Part shown: positions 50,523 to 63,410 of the stretch, piece by piece
How positions within the stretch are numbered: the stretch's first letter is position 1
How the letters are laid out: every line of letters starts with the position of its first letter
From: Polytrichum commune
Taxonomy: Eukaryota > Streptophyta > Polytrichopsida > Polytrichales > Polytrichaceae
Assembly: GCA_950295325.1 (NCBI GenBank)
Contig: OX485806.1
Location: 38,378,001 to 38,442,000 of the forward strand
Direction: 5' to 3'
DNA: 64,000 nucleotides
The notes under the pieces: model-generated
Databases searched by the model: none
Seen by the model: the letters and a program-made list of their open reading frames with translations, nothing else
What the model was told of the DNA's origin: nothing
Program-made: the position numbers and the translations under genes

Positions 50523-51186
50523 CAAGCAGAGTTGGGGAAGTTTTTGAAGCCTTAGTGGCTAATTGCCGGTAGTTGCTACGAAGGGTCCGATTTTTTCCAA
50601 TTTATGTCGGCAAGAGCCGGTCTTTTGTAAAATCAATCGGCCAATTGCCTATATTTTCATATTTTCAATGGCCAATATCCGATTGAATGGAATTCATATC
50701 GGCACTAATTGTTTAAAAAATGTATGAAAAGTTATTAGAAATCATTTCTTAGTACAAACTCTTGAATAAGTGAAAAGAAAGGCATGTTCAAAACTTTAAA
50801 TTTGAAGAGTTAATATCCTTGGCAGGAATTGAACCTAACAATGCCTTCACCGCTTGAAGGCCAAGGGTCCCCCAATTCTTCATAGAAGCAATTGGATTTG
50901 GTCATGGAAAGGTTGCATAATTCAAAAAGTTTAAGGTTTAGGGTACTTCCTCAAGTGCATCATCAGATGCCCCAGACAAATAGCGCTCTAGATGCTTCCA
51001 GCTGAAATCCAGTAACTCACAAGAAGAACCGGCTACATTTCTGGGACATTTTCTGGTCCATCGGCTAATTGCCGGAGGATTGAAATTATAGTCGGATTGC
51101 CATCCGATGGTTGGAAATTTGGACCGGCCATGAGGGGAAATCCATCGACTGATAATGAACTAGCTGTCAGTTTTCCCCGAACATAG
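50523..51186 (-). repeat. Right arm of the foldback element
   Basis: Inverse of 47686-48349, the same length to the base. Substitutions are scattered and balanced insertions or deletions are few, so the arms have diverged mainly by point mutation. Confidence 0.9.
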
Positions 51187-52090
51187 GTGGCAAGTAACTA
51201 GAGCAAGGAGGTCCAACTCATGGTTGGGTGTGCCAATGAACATCAACCCCTCGCCCCACGTTATAGGGGATGCATACCCTATTACACCGAGACCCCCCAA
51301 ACACTTGGGCACATGCACCGAAGCATGCTCCAAATTTGACAATTTTTCCCTCACTCCACATGCTTCAACCCAAGGCTCCATGAAGGGTAAAGTCCACATG
51401 GAAGTCCAAAAACATCTAATTAAATCATAGGTTTTAAAGGGGTTGCAATAATGGGCTCCCAATGCCATGATTGGGTGGCTAAGATCATCAGAGGGCGCAA
51501 GCATGGTTAAGTACACAACTCCATTACCCTGCACAAGATTAAGCGAAAGTGTTTCAAAACTACATACTAACTTTGACCTTTGTGAAGGAAAAAAAATCAT
51601 AAATATTTGAGAAACACATTGGTCTACAAAGCCAAGCGATTTATGTTGCCAAATTGTTTTTCAAGAAGAGTCTACATATTTTAGAAGACGGTGCAAGTAC
51701 TGTGCAAGAAGATATATTGAACACATAATTGTCTTAAACTTGTTTAAAACGTGATAAAACTACAAGAAATTGACGGGTTTCTACAAATATTTGCAATGAT
51801 GCCCTCAAGTTTATAATGAATTCATGGAATATGAAAAAAAATTAAATAAAAATCAACCAAGTTCAAAATATTTAAGGTCATGAAATCTACATTCAAAACC
51901 ATAATTAGGCATTATCTTTTGAGCAATACTTTTAATGATAAGTTTTGAAGAATTCATCTTGATATTCTATATTTGCGTACCTAACACAACAATAAAGGGC
52001 ACCATGTGGTCAATGGAAATGTTTTGGGTCGTTGATGTGTGCCAATTGGAGAATCTTGTATGATCAACTAACAACATGTAAAAATCTTTG
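51187..52090. other. Intergenic, nothing recognised
   Basis: AT-rich sequence between the foldback element and the SINE. The frame at 51160-51600 minus overlaps the element arm and has no family motif. Confidence 0.45.
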
Positions 52091-52316
52091 TTTCTTGGTG
52101 GGCCTTTTTTATTTTTTATTTTTTTTAAGACCGAAGGCCAACAGGCCAGCACCAAAGCACAGGAGGTAGTTGACCACCTGGCAAGTTTTCCGTCAAGTAG
52201 AGTGAAGATTTCACAGTCGGGATTTGAACCGCCAATCTCTTCCTTGAGATTTGGGTATCTCTCCATCATCATCCGGTAGTTTAAGGTCATCTCGGACCTT
52301 TTCTTGGTGGGCCTTT
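52091..52316 (-). mobile_element. tRNA-derived SINE with 17-bp target-site duplication
   Basis: The 17-bp word TTTCTTGGTGGGCCTTT occurs at 52091-52107 and again, identical, at 52300-52316, bracketing a 192-bp insert (52108-52299). On the minus strand the insert starts GGTCCGAGATGACC. It carries a polymerase III B-box-like GGTTCAAATCCC (about 52231-52220), roughly 70 nt from its start, and ends in an A-rich tail (AAAAAAAATAAAAAATAAAA) next to the left duplication. These are the hallmarks of a SINE moved by LINE machinery. An A box is not clear. The family is not one I can name. Confidence 0.85.
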
Positions 52317-52379
52317 GAAATCTCCAAAATACGATGTCCTATAAGAGTCATGCATATATTTGAGTATTTAGAGGTTACG

Positions 52380-52800
52380 GGGGTGTTCGTTATCATAGGT
52401 GTGTAATAACTGTGCTAGTGAGAGGTTGAGCTTGTATGTTGGGCTTAAAATCAAATTCAATAGCACTACCTAGTACCACCCTTCTCGCATGCCAAAATGT
52501 TTTTGGGAAGGGAGAGTAAGGAAAAGAACAAAGGATCCAAGTCACGACAAAAGTGAAGTATGGGCCTCGATCATGGGTTCTTTCTTGAATCTATTAAAGG
52601 GGACCATTCATTATCATAGGTGTGTATTATCTAAGATACTAAGAGTTTGAATGTTGGGCTCAAAACTAAACTCATCGGCATTACCTAGTGTTACCCCTCT
52701 CCATGCAAAAGTTATTGAGGAAAGGGAAAAGAAAAAGAAAAAGAAGAACATAGATCCACATCATGAGAATAGTAAAGTATTCCATGGCCACATGATGGCT
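52380..52800 (+). repeat. Two further copies of the 44-46.5 kb repeat family
   Basis: The words TATCATAGGTGTGTA, GAGCTTGTATGTTGGGCTT, CACTACCTAGTACCACCCTTCT, CATGCCAAAA, GGATCCAAGTCA and GAAGTATGGGCC recur in the array order. The unit then starts again at about 52600 (ATTATCATAGGTGTGTATTA). These copies are more diverged and lack the poly-G tract. Confidence 0.7.
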
Positions 52801-55800
52801 CTATAACATAATTTATATCCATAGCAATGTTACGTGGGACTGACATTATCTCATGAAATATTCCCCATATTTATACTGAATGTGGGGAATATTATGTGAA
52901 AAAATATTAAGCCCATATAACATTGTTATGGTTATGAATAATGTTATGTTCAATGCAAACTTGTGATTTAGGGAGAAGTTATGTCGTGAAAGATAATGTC
53001 CAAGAGCAGGAGCCCAGGGAATGGGCTCTTATTCATGCAATGCCCTTGCTCAAGGACATCATTGCGCATAAAGCTCCATGAGGCTCTTCTAGTTGTTAGA
53101 ACTCGATTAGAGCACCTCAACCATCAATCTATGTAAGGAAATGGAGGCGGGAGAATTTTGTTGTGTGAGGGCCCGCCAAAATCCATGGTAGGAATCAACG
53201 TTTGTAAGGTTAATGCCAGTAATGAAGAACAAAAGTTGCTTTCTTTGTAAAGAAACTTTGTAAAGAAAGATGTTGTTCCCGTTCATGTGTATGTGTGCAC
53301 ACAATTGTCTTCTGTCTCTCAAAGCATCTATGTGTTGTGATGATAGGACAGTGTCTAACATATTTGGGAGTCTTTCTCCCTACTCACTACATGCAACTTG
53401 GTACCTAGTAACCCCATGTCAGTTAAACTTTTGGTCCACAAGTACCTCCTCGCCATGGTTCATGTCAATACCAACTGGCGGCGACCAGAAGGTGATTGCT
53501 ATTTTCTTATGACAATAGAAAGGACATGAACACATCAATAAAGAGTTTCAAGTGAAAGACATAAAAATAGAGCTTGTTGTGTTTAGATTGTTACAGTGTC
53601 ATTCCTTGAATAACTTTCTACCAAATATGAAATTTCAAAGTTGAGTGTGTCACTATTTGTGTGTGTTTACAATTATTTAAGGTTATTGTTTGTTTTAAGG
53701 ACCACTTACCTTGATGTCTTTTGTACGAGGTACTACTCTAGTGCATCATTATTTGCATGCAAGTAAAACCTAAGGACGGTAGAATGACGAGTTTTTTATA
53801 TGTGGGATGTATTAGGACAACATGTTTTGTGAAGGATGCATTTGTCTCACTTTTTTTAAACCATAACTTTACGGTAATTGCAATGTCTTGCCACTTAATA
53901 CTTTCTCTTCCAAGGATGTGCTTCCACTACATAGTTGTAGAATCTATGGATGTGGATTAGAACTACCATCTTCATGAATTATAATCACATCTAGTGAAAC
54001 ATAACTAATGATAAAACCACAAGGTTCATGTAGTTCCCACAACTTATCCAAGATCCCCTCTCATTTTTCAAGGGCTTCAAGTGTAGATGAACTTCTCTTG
54101 CTTAGGATGACTTTGTTTTAAGCACACTTTGTGGTCCCTTGCATGATAATCATTAGAAATACGAGAACAAAAGGTTGTGAATCTTCACCTTTAGTTTTTC
54201 AATAGAGAATATGACCCAAATATTATTTTAATGGGGTTGGGGATGGAAGGAGGTAGAAGAACAAGTACATGTTGTTTTTTGGACCAAGTTGTATGTTCAT
54301 ATGATTTTGAACGCATTGTAGATGAATGCAACTAAACAAAGAATAACAAAGGACTGTAGTCAGACTAATGAACATCAACTTCAACTATACATTTATTGTG
54401 TTGGGATTGAGCACCTAGCAATGTGCAACTAGAAAAAAACAACAATGTATTGAAGTTGAATTTTGACTTGAATCTGAATAAATAAAGGAACAAGAAAATA
54501 TGGGTTTGAATGAGTTGTACATCCATACAACTATAACCAAGTATCTATATACGAAAGTTGGACTATGAATGTAGAGTAGAATAGAAGCTATAGGTAAACC
54601 AAGTTAAGTTGAATAATGTAAGAACTTGAATGTACAATTTATAAGTAGTTGGGTTGCATGTAGTAAATTACATCTCTTCAAGCTCTCTTCACCACTTCTT
54701 ATTATTACAAGTGTTGCAAGCACATTTCTCAAGCTTTACTTGTGAAAGTGTCTTAGTGGACCACTAATACTAACACCTTCATTACTTGTACTAACATATC
54801 AATGTGGAAAACACATATTACAACTTCATATGCAACACTTTGTCGTCGATTGAAAGTTTATGCATTCATATTTGGAATTGATAGATAGTCTGGTTTGACG
54901 ACAATGCTAAATGACGAGTTGTTTCTTGTCTTCTTCTTATCCTTATTTTCGCTTCTAGAATTCAATTAAAGCTCTCAAAACTTTGCTAATGTAGGTGTAG
55001 TTGTATGTTGTTTGTGCATGAGAAGTTTATGTGTTATGTTATGTCTTCAAATTTTAAATCAAATGATATTCTATGTCAAAATTTGAGCAATTCCAATGGA
55101 TTTAACATAAGCACATCAAATACAATGCATATTTGATGGTTGGCCATAAGTTCATCCCAAGCAAATGTGTGTCATGTGCCCATCATATAAAAGTACATGA
55201 AGTGCAACCATGGAAGAGATGCTGACAACAAAATATTACATTGAAAGAAACATACTAGTGTAGCAAATTGTATCGTTTTCCAGCGTAACCCTAGTCATGC
55301 ACTAGGAATACAAATGCAAGTCATTTCAAGTATCTTTAGGGGAAACAAAGAATTTGAGAATGCAAAGCTTACTTTGATTTGATTCTTACATGTGAAGGCC
55401 ACATTCAAATACAATGAGGGATGTTTATTCCTACCAAGGGAAATGTTAACGTAAAAGTATATGCATGGACATGCAACATTATTCCATTCATTAATGTTGT
55501 ACAATCTTGATTGTGATTAATTAGGGAAAATGACTAATCCTACAATTGTAAAGCGAAGTGTAGGGTCAATTTCATGTATATTGATTTTTTTTAAAAATCC
55601 TTCTTTATGTGTTGTGTCATTTATTATGGCGTTTTTGTTGACACTTAGACTATGTTGAAAATCAATAAACTGAATCAAGAAGAACTAATATGAGGTACAT
55701 TGTTAACACATACACTTATACTCAAATGGGTTTTTGAGAATGATCTCTTGAATTATGGCATTCTATTAAAAAGTGTGTTTTGAAATTATAATATGGTAAG

Positions 55801-56929
55801 TTTTTCCCTAGTGTGTTGTTTGGTTTGAGATCACCTACTCAGTTGAGTGTCAAATTGCACTACTGAGGTTAGACAACAAAACAACTCTTATGTAAAACTA
55901 CAACTAAAGCTTACAATTCAAACAATTTCTGACTTCTTGTTGGTTCTCTTCCATATGATGAACCCTCTGCTCAACATGGAAGTCTTGAACTTCAAAGTAG
56001 CATATCCAAAGGGTTAAATTTTAAGTCACACAAGAGTATGGACATATTTCTATTTGTCGATTGGTTTGATGTAAGAAATCCAACAATATTGAAAGTAACT
56101 GTAAACAATATTTATTGTAACCAACAATATTAATCACTACATTATTATACTAATTTGAATTCAAAAATTGCATTGGTTATGATTTGCAAGTTTTTGTTTC
56201 ATAGATGATGCCATTAGTCATAAATATCAACACTATGAGTCATTTGCATAAAAGAACAATTTTTGCGTATTTGCCAGGTTGTAATGTAACATAATGCTAC
56301 CAATATCAACTTCATAATTTGCCTATGATTGTTCTCCATGAGACTAAGATGTACGGATGTTATCCAAACAATTTTTTTTATATTCAATTGCCTACTTATA
56401 TGTTGGATAAAAAAGGGAAAACATCTGTGTATAACACCAACATGAATCATTATTAGCATGTTGAATCATTTAGTTATGATCTTTAAGAACTTGTGACAAG
56501 GAAAATAACAAAACCTTCCGCTCACTAGTCTATCTTAGAGATGTGATTATTATATTTGCAACATGTACACCTTCAGAACCAATGTTGGGCATGTATTAGA
56601 GTTTGCACCAAACACCGAACGGTTGTCAAGACGATCCTTTGAATTCATAACCACGGCTCATAATTTTTAATAATCAAATTTGATTCATAACCATGGATCT
56701 AAGAAAATCAAAACTTAGTCAAACAACCTTCTTAGAAACCACCGGTTCTTTGTCAATTATTTCACGAAGACCGCTGGATCTTTGATTTTTTAAAAGAAAA
56801 GTAACTAGGACTAGGGATTCTTTAAGAAATTCAAAACCCTTGAACCCAAGGTTCTTTAATTTTAAATTGTTTGAAAAAAGCAAAACTGAATTTATTCACA
56901 AAATCAAATACTTGCTAACACTATGGTCC
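52801..56929. other. AT-rich gene-free block
   Basis: About 4 kb without a recognisable gene, RNA or clear repeat. The longest open frames are 80-100 codons, scattered over both strands and without family motifs. Confidence 0.5.
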
Positions 56930-57805
56930 ATGGTTGTTATTCGGTCTATTTTCCATGTCCTCTTACTTCAACTGAGTAGATTTACACAATAAAACTTGTG
57001 TTGCATTAGCATATATACAATGAAACATCAACCAAAATCGGATTAAAAATGGGCTTCTCATGTTTTAGCTATGGTTATAAAAAGTGCATGTTTGTTGATT
57101 CCTTAACTAAATACATAGGTCCTTCCAATTGTGTTCACTATTGAGTGTGGCACAGTTGATAAAATTTTGAAGATGTCCAATCTCTTTAAAACGTGTGTCT
57201 TTATGGTGTTTGTTCTTTGATCCTCGTCTAACCAAACATCAATCAAATATAGGTGTTGAAGTAAGAAAAGTAACCAAATTACACCCACATACCTTACTCT
57301 GAAGCACTTCATCAATGATAAACTCTAACATAGCAAGTGATCCAGTATCCACCCAGTGGTTTAATGACAGGATTTGCCCAAGCAAGTGGCATATAAGGTT
57401 GAGATCTTAAGCATGAATCACTCACTTTGCAGCCATATCAGGTGCACTATTGTAAGGTATGTGGGTCTATTTCGGTTCAATTTTCATGTTCTCCAACTCC
57501 TACTGATTAGATTTCTGCGACAAAACTTGTGTTACATTAGAGCAAGTCTTTGATGAAGCAGCCAAAAACTTGGATCAAATTTTGGACTTCCCCTGTTTTA
57601 GTCACAATTATTGGGAGTGCATGGTTATTGATAACATAGGTCCTCCCAATTACATTCACTATTGAGTGTGGAGAAGTTAATAGAATTTGAAGACATATAG
57701 TCCAATCTTCTTTGAAACATGTGTCTTTATGGTGTTTATCCTTTGATCTTCATCTAATCACCCACCAATAAAATATAGGAGTCCGATTGAGGAGAGTCAC
57801 CGAAT
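56930..57805. repeat. Direct duplication of about 370 bp, diverged
   Basis: Segments at about 56930-57310 and 57455-57805 share, in order, TCGGT--A-TTTTCATGT, AAAACTTGTGTT-CATTAG, CTTC-C-TGTTTTAG, CACTATTGAGTGTGG, CATGTGTCTTTATGGTGTTT or a variant, TTTGATC-TC-TCTAA and AAATATAGG. The offset is about 520 bp and identity is perhaps 70-75%. No coding content. Confidence 0.65.
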
Positions 57806-59025
57806 AACTGCCGCATACCTTGGTCACAAATTTGTGAATCGGATGCTCTCGAGGGGGGCAGTTGCCACTCGGCAGAAGTGTGAAGGCTTTTGCCAGATCC
57901 GGAGGCAATTCAAGAGCCATCTGACCGTGACGATGCAGAGGTGGTTATTTGAGGATGCCTAGGCCTTAGAAGGTTACTTGAATAACCAGGTACAAGGGCT
58001 TTAAATCATCAAGAATCAGGTACAAGGGCTGTGAATAATCAAGTAACCCCCTGGCTAGATACTTCAAAGAATCAGGTACAAGGGCTTTGAATTATCACAA
58101 GTAGACAATATTAAGAGTCCGGAGGTCCAGACTCTGGGCTCCGATCCTTGATCAAGTTTTGCATTTGGAACTAAATCTGACTGTCTAGTACAAGTACGAG
58201 AAACCAGAAACACTAGCCACTTCACCTTGGTCCACCTTGGCCACTCCCTAAAAACCAAGGATAGCACTAAACGTACACTTGCCCCTAACCCAAAGGAGGT
58301 GGTAGGTGCAGCACCTTTATAATGGGAGCAGAGATGGGCTAAGAATGGTAAGGGCCATCATTCCAGAGACACATGGAAGGCAGGTGATATCAACTTACCA
58401 GGAGAGAAGCCATGTGTGAACAATAACATTCCACTAAGGACTCCCGTTAAGATGTGAGGAAAATATAGGAGCCCCAAGTAGGAGTGTATTCAAGTGTAGC
58501 AGAATCATCTCAAACGATTGCAAGAAACATCTAGGTGATTATTAAAGGCACCTAGTGTATGTTCTACTAGTTACCTCATGCTAGATTTCAGCTGACGAAG
58601 TAATCACAGGGAGCAAGTGCAATTCGCTGGTAAAGGGCAGTTACAGCTAGTGTCAAGGAAAGAAGGGGAGACGTTTGTGAAACTGAGGGACAGAGTTCCA
58701 CACCCTTTGATTTCTTGTCCTCCACATTCTAATTTCCTGACCAGCAGTTTCTGGGCATAAGGTGATGGGTAACATAAACTAATGGCTGGTAATGTTGATC
58801 CTAAGACTGGCTTGCCATAGGACGTGAATGATTACTACTCAATCATTTACAACACCTTTTCGCTACACATGGTGAGGGATGATGCAATTGCAAGGAACAT
58901 AACTCAAGGTAAGGAAAAGCCCAGGGACAACATCACTCAAGGTAATTAAAAATCCTGAGATCCATGTGTATGTTAATAACTTACATGTGGGAGGAGATGA
59001 AGTTTGAGCTGCACGAATGAGTCCA
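57806..59025. other. Intergenic / SufD 3' UTR with a short tandem repeat
   Basis: No gene is supported. At 57985-58098 the word CAGGTACAAGGGCTTT or a variant, followed by AAT--TC, occurs three times. The stretch next to 59026 should be the SufD 3' UTR. Confidence 0.5.
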
Positions 59026-62000
59026 CTAGTGTGTCAGCATTTCCGCATCTCGAAGTCCTACTGGTACATTGGGATTTAAGATGCCCTCGGAGGCCAGTGA
59101 TGATTTCACAAGGCCTTCAAGTCTTTTTTGTAACCTTTCATTTCCAAGTTTCTGCATTACCTCAGCTCCAAAGGAGAATACTAGCGCGCTACGTGCTGTC
59201 AGTGCATCAATGCCACGAGCCTCAAAATAGAATAATTGGTCTTCTTCTAGGTCTGAGATTGCAGCTCCATGAGTGCACTTAACATCATCAGCAATGATTT
59301 GTAAGTTGGGCTTGATATTCACAGTTGCCCGTGGTGCTAACAGTAAACTTCGGCTTAGTTGGCCAGCATCTGTCTGTTGTGCTAACCTGCATCAAGCAAT
59401 TGCACTCGTTTTCAAATGTGGTGACTTGTCTCATAGGGACACTTATAGACAAAAGCAAACAGAAAGTACCAACCCACCCACATCAACACCAAAAGAGCTG
59501 GACTCAAAGACTGCAGTAGAATTCCATATAAGACTGAAATGCTCCTCAAAAAATATATCAAACCTATCATTCAGCATTTCTATATTTCAATCCAATTAAG
59601 ATTCTAAGAACACATGCACTTGTCAAAAGGTAATGCTTCTGCTATAACAGCTACATCTCAATGTACTACTATAAGTTCTCAACATCCAGATCATACTTTA
59701 TCTTTACCACTAATTAGCCCCTCTATATCCAACACTACTGTGTTTCCACATAAGGGAAGATAAGTAAAACCGAGATAACGAATCCTCACAATCCATACCT
59801 GTTCACCCTGACATTCCCATCAAACACAGCTTGGCCTGAAGAATCTGTGACAATACACTTGTGAAGCTGGCGGCTGACCCCGCGGGGATGATTGAGTACA
59901 AGCCTGCTATGTAGATCTTGCACCTGCTTCTTGCCTGCCAGTAAAAATGTTGAAAATTCTGTCTCTGTATCCGGACCTAATTGAATGACTTGAAGATTGT
60001 GCCTGCTGAGTCGTGCACCCACTCCAACCTCTACCAATTTGTACGTACTCTTTTCCCCCTGGTATGATGACCAAAGTGTTTCTCATGTCAGTGAATCCTC
60101 AAACTGGATCAATCAAATATCAATACCAGAGAATAATAAAATAAAATCAGAGTCCTCTGTAAACCCCAAAGGGCTGCAAGCAGAACGAAACTGATGGGAT
60201 TGTTTCACTTGACTGGGCCACCGTTTCAAGCTAGCCCTTGATTTCCACTTTGACCACCCACACACGTCCTGATTACAAGCTGCAAGCTCAGATTTCAAGC
60301 TGAATACTTCAAATTAAGGATTTAAAGCTAAATAGTGAAAACAAGGCACTTAAAAATGCTAGAAAACTTTGTAATTCAGATAAAGCAGTACCCTCCATTT
60401 TTGTTGGCTCCTAACGTCTCTCAACATGTAAACTTGAACTAAAATAATCACAGATGCAAACATTTTTGCAGCTAGCAGGCTTGGCCCAGCTCCATGCTCC
60501 CAGCTGCCGGCTAGCAGCTGCCAGCCCAGTGGGGCTGGACCTTCATTGGGATTTGACAAAACAATGAGGATAGTAAACTACAAACAAACTACAAACAAAG
60601 CAAGACAGGTTGGAGAACAAGCCGAATACTGAAAGAAATGCCTATGACCACCTCTGTGCAAATAATTGGATCATCCGGATTCCACGAGCTGAAGATATCT
60701 CAATCTCAGCATAAACAGGCAACACAGACTCATGTTATCAGCTAGAGTCCAATGAAAGTAACACTTTTCCTATGATTCACCATCCACCAATTAGACTTGA
60801 GCAAAATTATTGAGAAAAATTGACCTGAGAAACATGCGTTTGCTTGATATGGACAGAAGTGCGGTCTTGCTCCTGAGCATAGCTGTGAGTAACTTTTGCA
60901 CCATCTGCTACAGATATCTCACATACTGAATTTGTCCAGTAGAATTGTCCTGTAGCTCCGACATATTGTTCAACGATTTCCACCTCCGCACCGTTTTCTG
61001 CAACAACTAGCAACCTGGGACTCGAGAGAGAAATAGAAGCCTCTCCTTCTTGGCCGTCCTTGGAACCCCCCTTTCCAGAAGAATAGTAGATTACATGAAC
61101 AGGCTTTGACAGCTTCACACCTTGTGGTGCATAAATAACCCCTATGTCTTGGGTCCCGATGCCATTTAAAAATGTGAAGAGGTCATCTTGAGTTCCAGCT
61201 GCAGGTTTGCCAAGGTGGTTAAGCACTTGTGATAAGTTCCCTTTATTTTCGGCAGATATATTGCAGATGCTTCCCACAAATGTGCCATCAGATAACCCTT
61301 CCAACGTTGACAGAGACTCCGAGATTACACCATCGATGAAGACAAGGCGATAGGCCTCTACATCCCCAAGATTCAGCCCTGATAACAAAAGAACCAATCA
61401 GAAACTATAACTATTCTTTTACAAAGAATCTGAATAATTACCCATCTGGTAGAGAAAACAGTACACTCCCACTTCCGAAGGGGTCACTTTGAAGGAGCTA
61501 ACATTCGAGCTCCAGGATGATATCAATAGTGACTGTCAGCCAAAATAGTGATGTTACCTGCAATTTTATTCTCTGCCTCCAAAGATTGGGCACGACTTGG
61601 GCAAATTTCGATGTTCTTCAAGAACCTTACATCTGTGAACCGGTATGCTTCATCCTTATTTGTGGGCCAACGTGAATTTAATGCCTTCTCAGATGCCTCC
61701 TCCCTCAGCCTTGCCAGGGCGTGGCTGCCTATCGTGTCCCCTAGCTCAAGCGGAAGTGCATTCTCAAGCTTCTCTGCGAGATCGAGAATGAAGAAATCAG
61801 GACCACTAGGGCTTGTTGAGAGTGAGAAGGATGCCTCAGATTGGTCACGCAGTGAAGCAGAGTCAGAAATGGATTCTGTGGCCGATGCAGTGACTGAAGC
61901 CCTTGCTAAAACCTGCCCCTTCACTGCCCTGAGCCCACATTTCAGTCAAGATGGATCCATTTACTGGTAACCTCCATTTAAACATGATCATACTCCACGG

Positions 62001-63323
62001 TAGACATCACAGGGCCATTTCATCATTCAAAGGCCAGAGAATGAGTGTTATTGTTCACCACAAAACCTGTGCCAAGGACCTGAGAGTCTCTACACTAGCA
62101 CTGAGGCAGCTAGTGAATTCTCAAGTTCATAGTCTATAGGACTTACCCTCCTCTTTTAGATGGTGTGGCCGTGATCACCTCCTTGGTCTGCGCCAATTGA
62201 ACACCCATAACGTCAATCTTAGTGAATTCATAACACACTGACCTCCCAAAAACTCCTCTTCTATATATCACCTCCAGCTACCAGACCAATTCTCAAGTAT
62301 TGGCTTGTTATCAAAGCCACTTGAATCTGCTACACTCCCAGCTCAGCCTGAACAATAGCTTACACCACACGCGCTCTACACATGCTTGATAACCTCAGAA
62401 AATTTGAGAAGTTCAGAGCCGTAGTGGACGTATGCAGAGTTTTTTTTTTTTTTTTTTAAAAATATTATTATTGAGCAAAAACAAGGCACCCACAACACTG
62501 ACGGTGGAAAAGTTCTCTGCCGACGATCCAAAATTTGTCCCAGTGCATGATTTCATTGACCTTTCAACACCAGTATTCAGAAAATAAATATTCTTGGTAA
62601 TTGATCTTTGCAATACCTTAGGTTCTACGTGTATGATGTTCCAATTTTACAGGTACTCAGCAAATAGCAAGACCCTGAGATGTTAACGACAGCATGGAAT
62701 GGCCCAAATTCCACTTAATGTGGGTCCACCCGCTGGAAGAACAAGGTTTATGGATCAGTCCAGGAATATGTTATCTGCAGCTTAAAGTTCCAAGTTAACT
62801 CAATAATTCTGGTCTTCAAAGAAAACCTCAGTGCATAGACCTGAATTGCTCGAGGCCCAAATGAAAGACCAATTCGTTTTTTTTACCATTTCAAGTACTT
62901 ATTGTGCAATTACATTTCTCATAGCTCTGTAATTATGTGTCATAGCGGTACATTGCACAGGAGTGACATTGTCATGTAGAGCACTCCTTAGGCACATTAC
63001 ATAAACCCTAAACCCTGGCATGCAATTCCAAACGTGGCCACAAACTTAGGCCCGCATTTTCCTAAACTCTCAAACAAAAACCGAGTAGAATTAAAATTGA
63101 GGGAAAGAAGTCTCACGAAATTGATAATCGCAGCTCCCTCATACTTCCACCGATTCTCGGAGGGAATCAACCCTCCCTTGCAATTGGATAAGACGAGGCC
63201 TCGAGACCTCGCAAGGGGGGCAATCCCGCACGGCCGCAGAGAAAGAGCAGTTTTGTGGCCTGTGCAGGAGGCACAGGAGGTCGATGCTCCGGCCAAAGCC
63301 AGTGGAGCCACTTGGGCTGCCAT
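59026..63323 (-). CDS. SUFD: Plastid Fe-S cluster assembly protein SufD
   Basis: Coding exons 63323-63145, 61928-61558, 61378-60825, 60058-59799 and 59386-59026 join in phase to 574 aa. The start MAAQVAPLALAGASTSCASC is Ala/Ser-rich without acids, a typical chloroplast transit peptide. The body carries SufD features: an N-terminal helical part with WPTNKDEAYRFTDVRFLK, then a beta-helix core with GVIYAPQGVKLSKPVHVIYY, LVVAENGAEVEIVEQY and EKSTYKLVEVGVGARLSRHN. The C-terminal ADDVKCTHGAAISDLEEDQL includes the invariant His494, the position proposed as a cluster ligand in bacterial SufD. SufD partners SufB and the ATPase SufC in the stromal scaffold that builds 4Fe-4S clusters. The length is about 100 aa above the usual plant SufD, mostly at the N-terminus. 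A non-coding first exon (ending 63718) and intron precede the start, with acceptor TTCTAG/GCGATATG at 63328. Confidence 0.94.
62440..62457. repeat. Poly-T tract in SufD intron
   Basis: A run of about 18 T followed by an A-rich stretch inside the intron 63144-61929. It might be the tail of an old retroposed sequence in minus orientation, but no target-site duplication was found. Confidence 0.6.
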
Positions 63324-63410
63324 ATCGCCTAGAACAAAAGAAATCCAACTCCTCAATTACACAAAATGCAGAACCAAAAACAACATTCTTTCACCACACA
63401 CTCCGCAGGC

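Larger units (their letters stand above)
47686..51186. mobile_element. 3.5-kb foldback element with 664-bp inverted arms
   Basis: The outer termini are CTATGTTCGGGGAAAAC and its complement. The arms (47686-48349 and 50523-51186) are both 664 bp and about 95% identical by eye. The loop of 2173 bp (48350-50522) has no frame with transposase motifs; the longest open stretch, 48539-48844 minus, is not recognised. Complementarity extends weakly outwards to TACTTG at 47676 and CAAGTA ending at 51196. I found no clear target-site duplication. Long-TIR Mutator-like or foldback elements have this shape. An inverted segmental duplication is the alternative. Confidence 0.7.
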
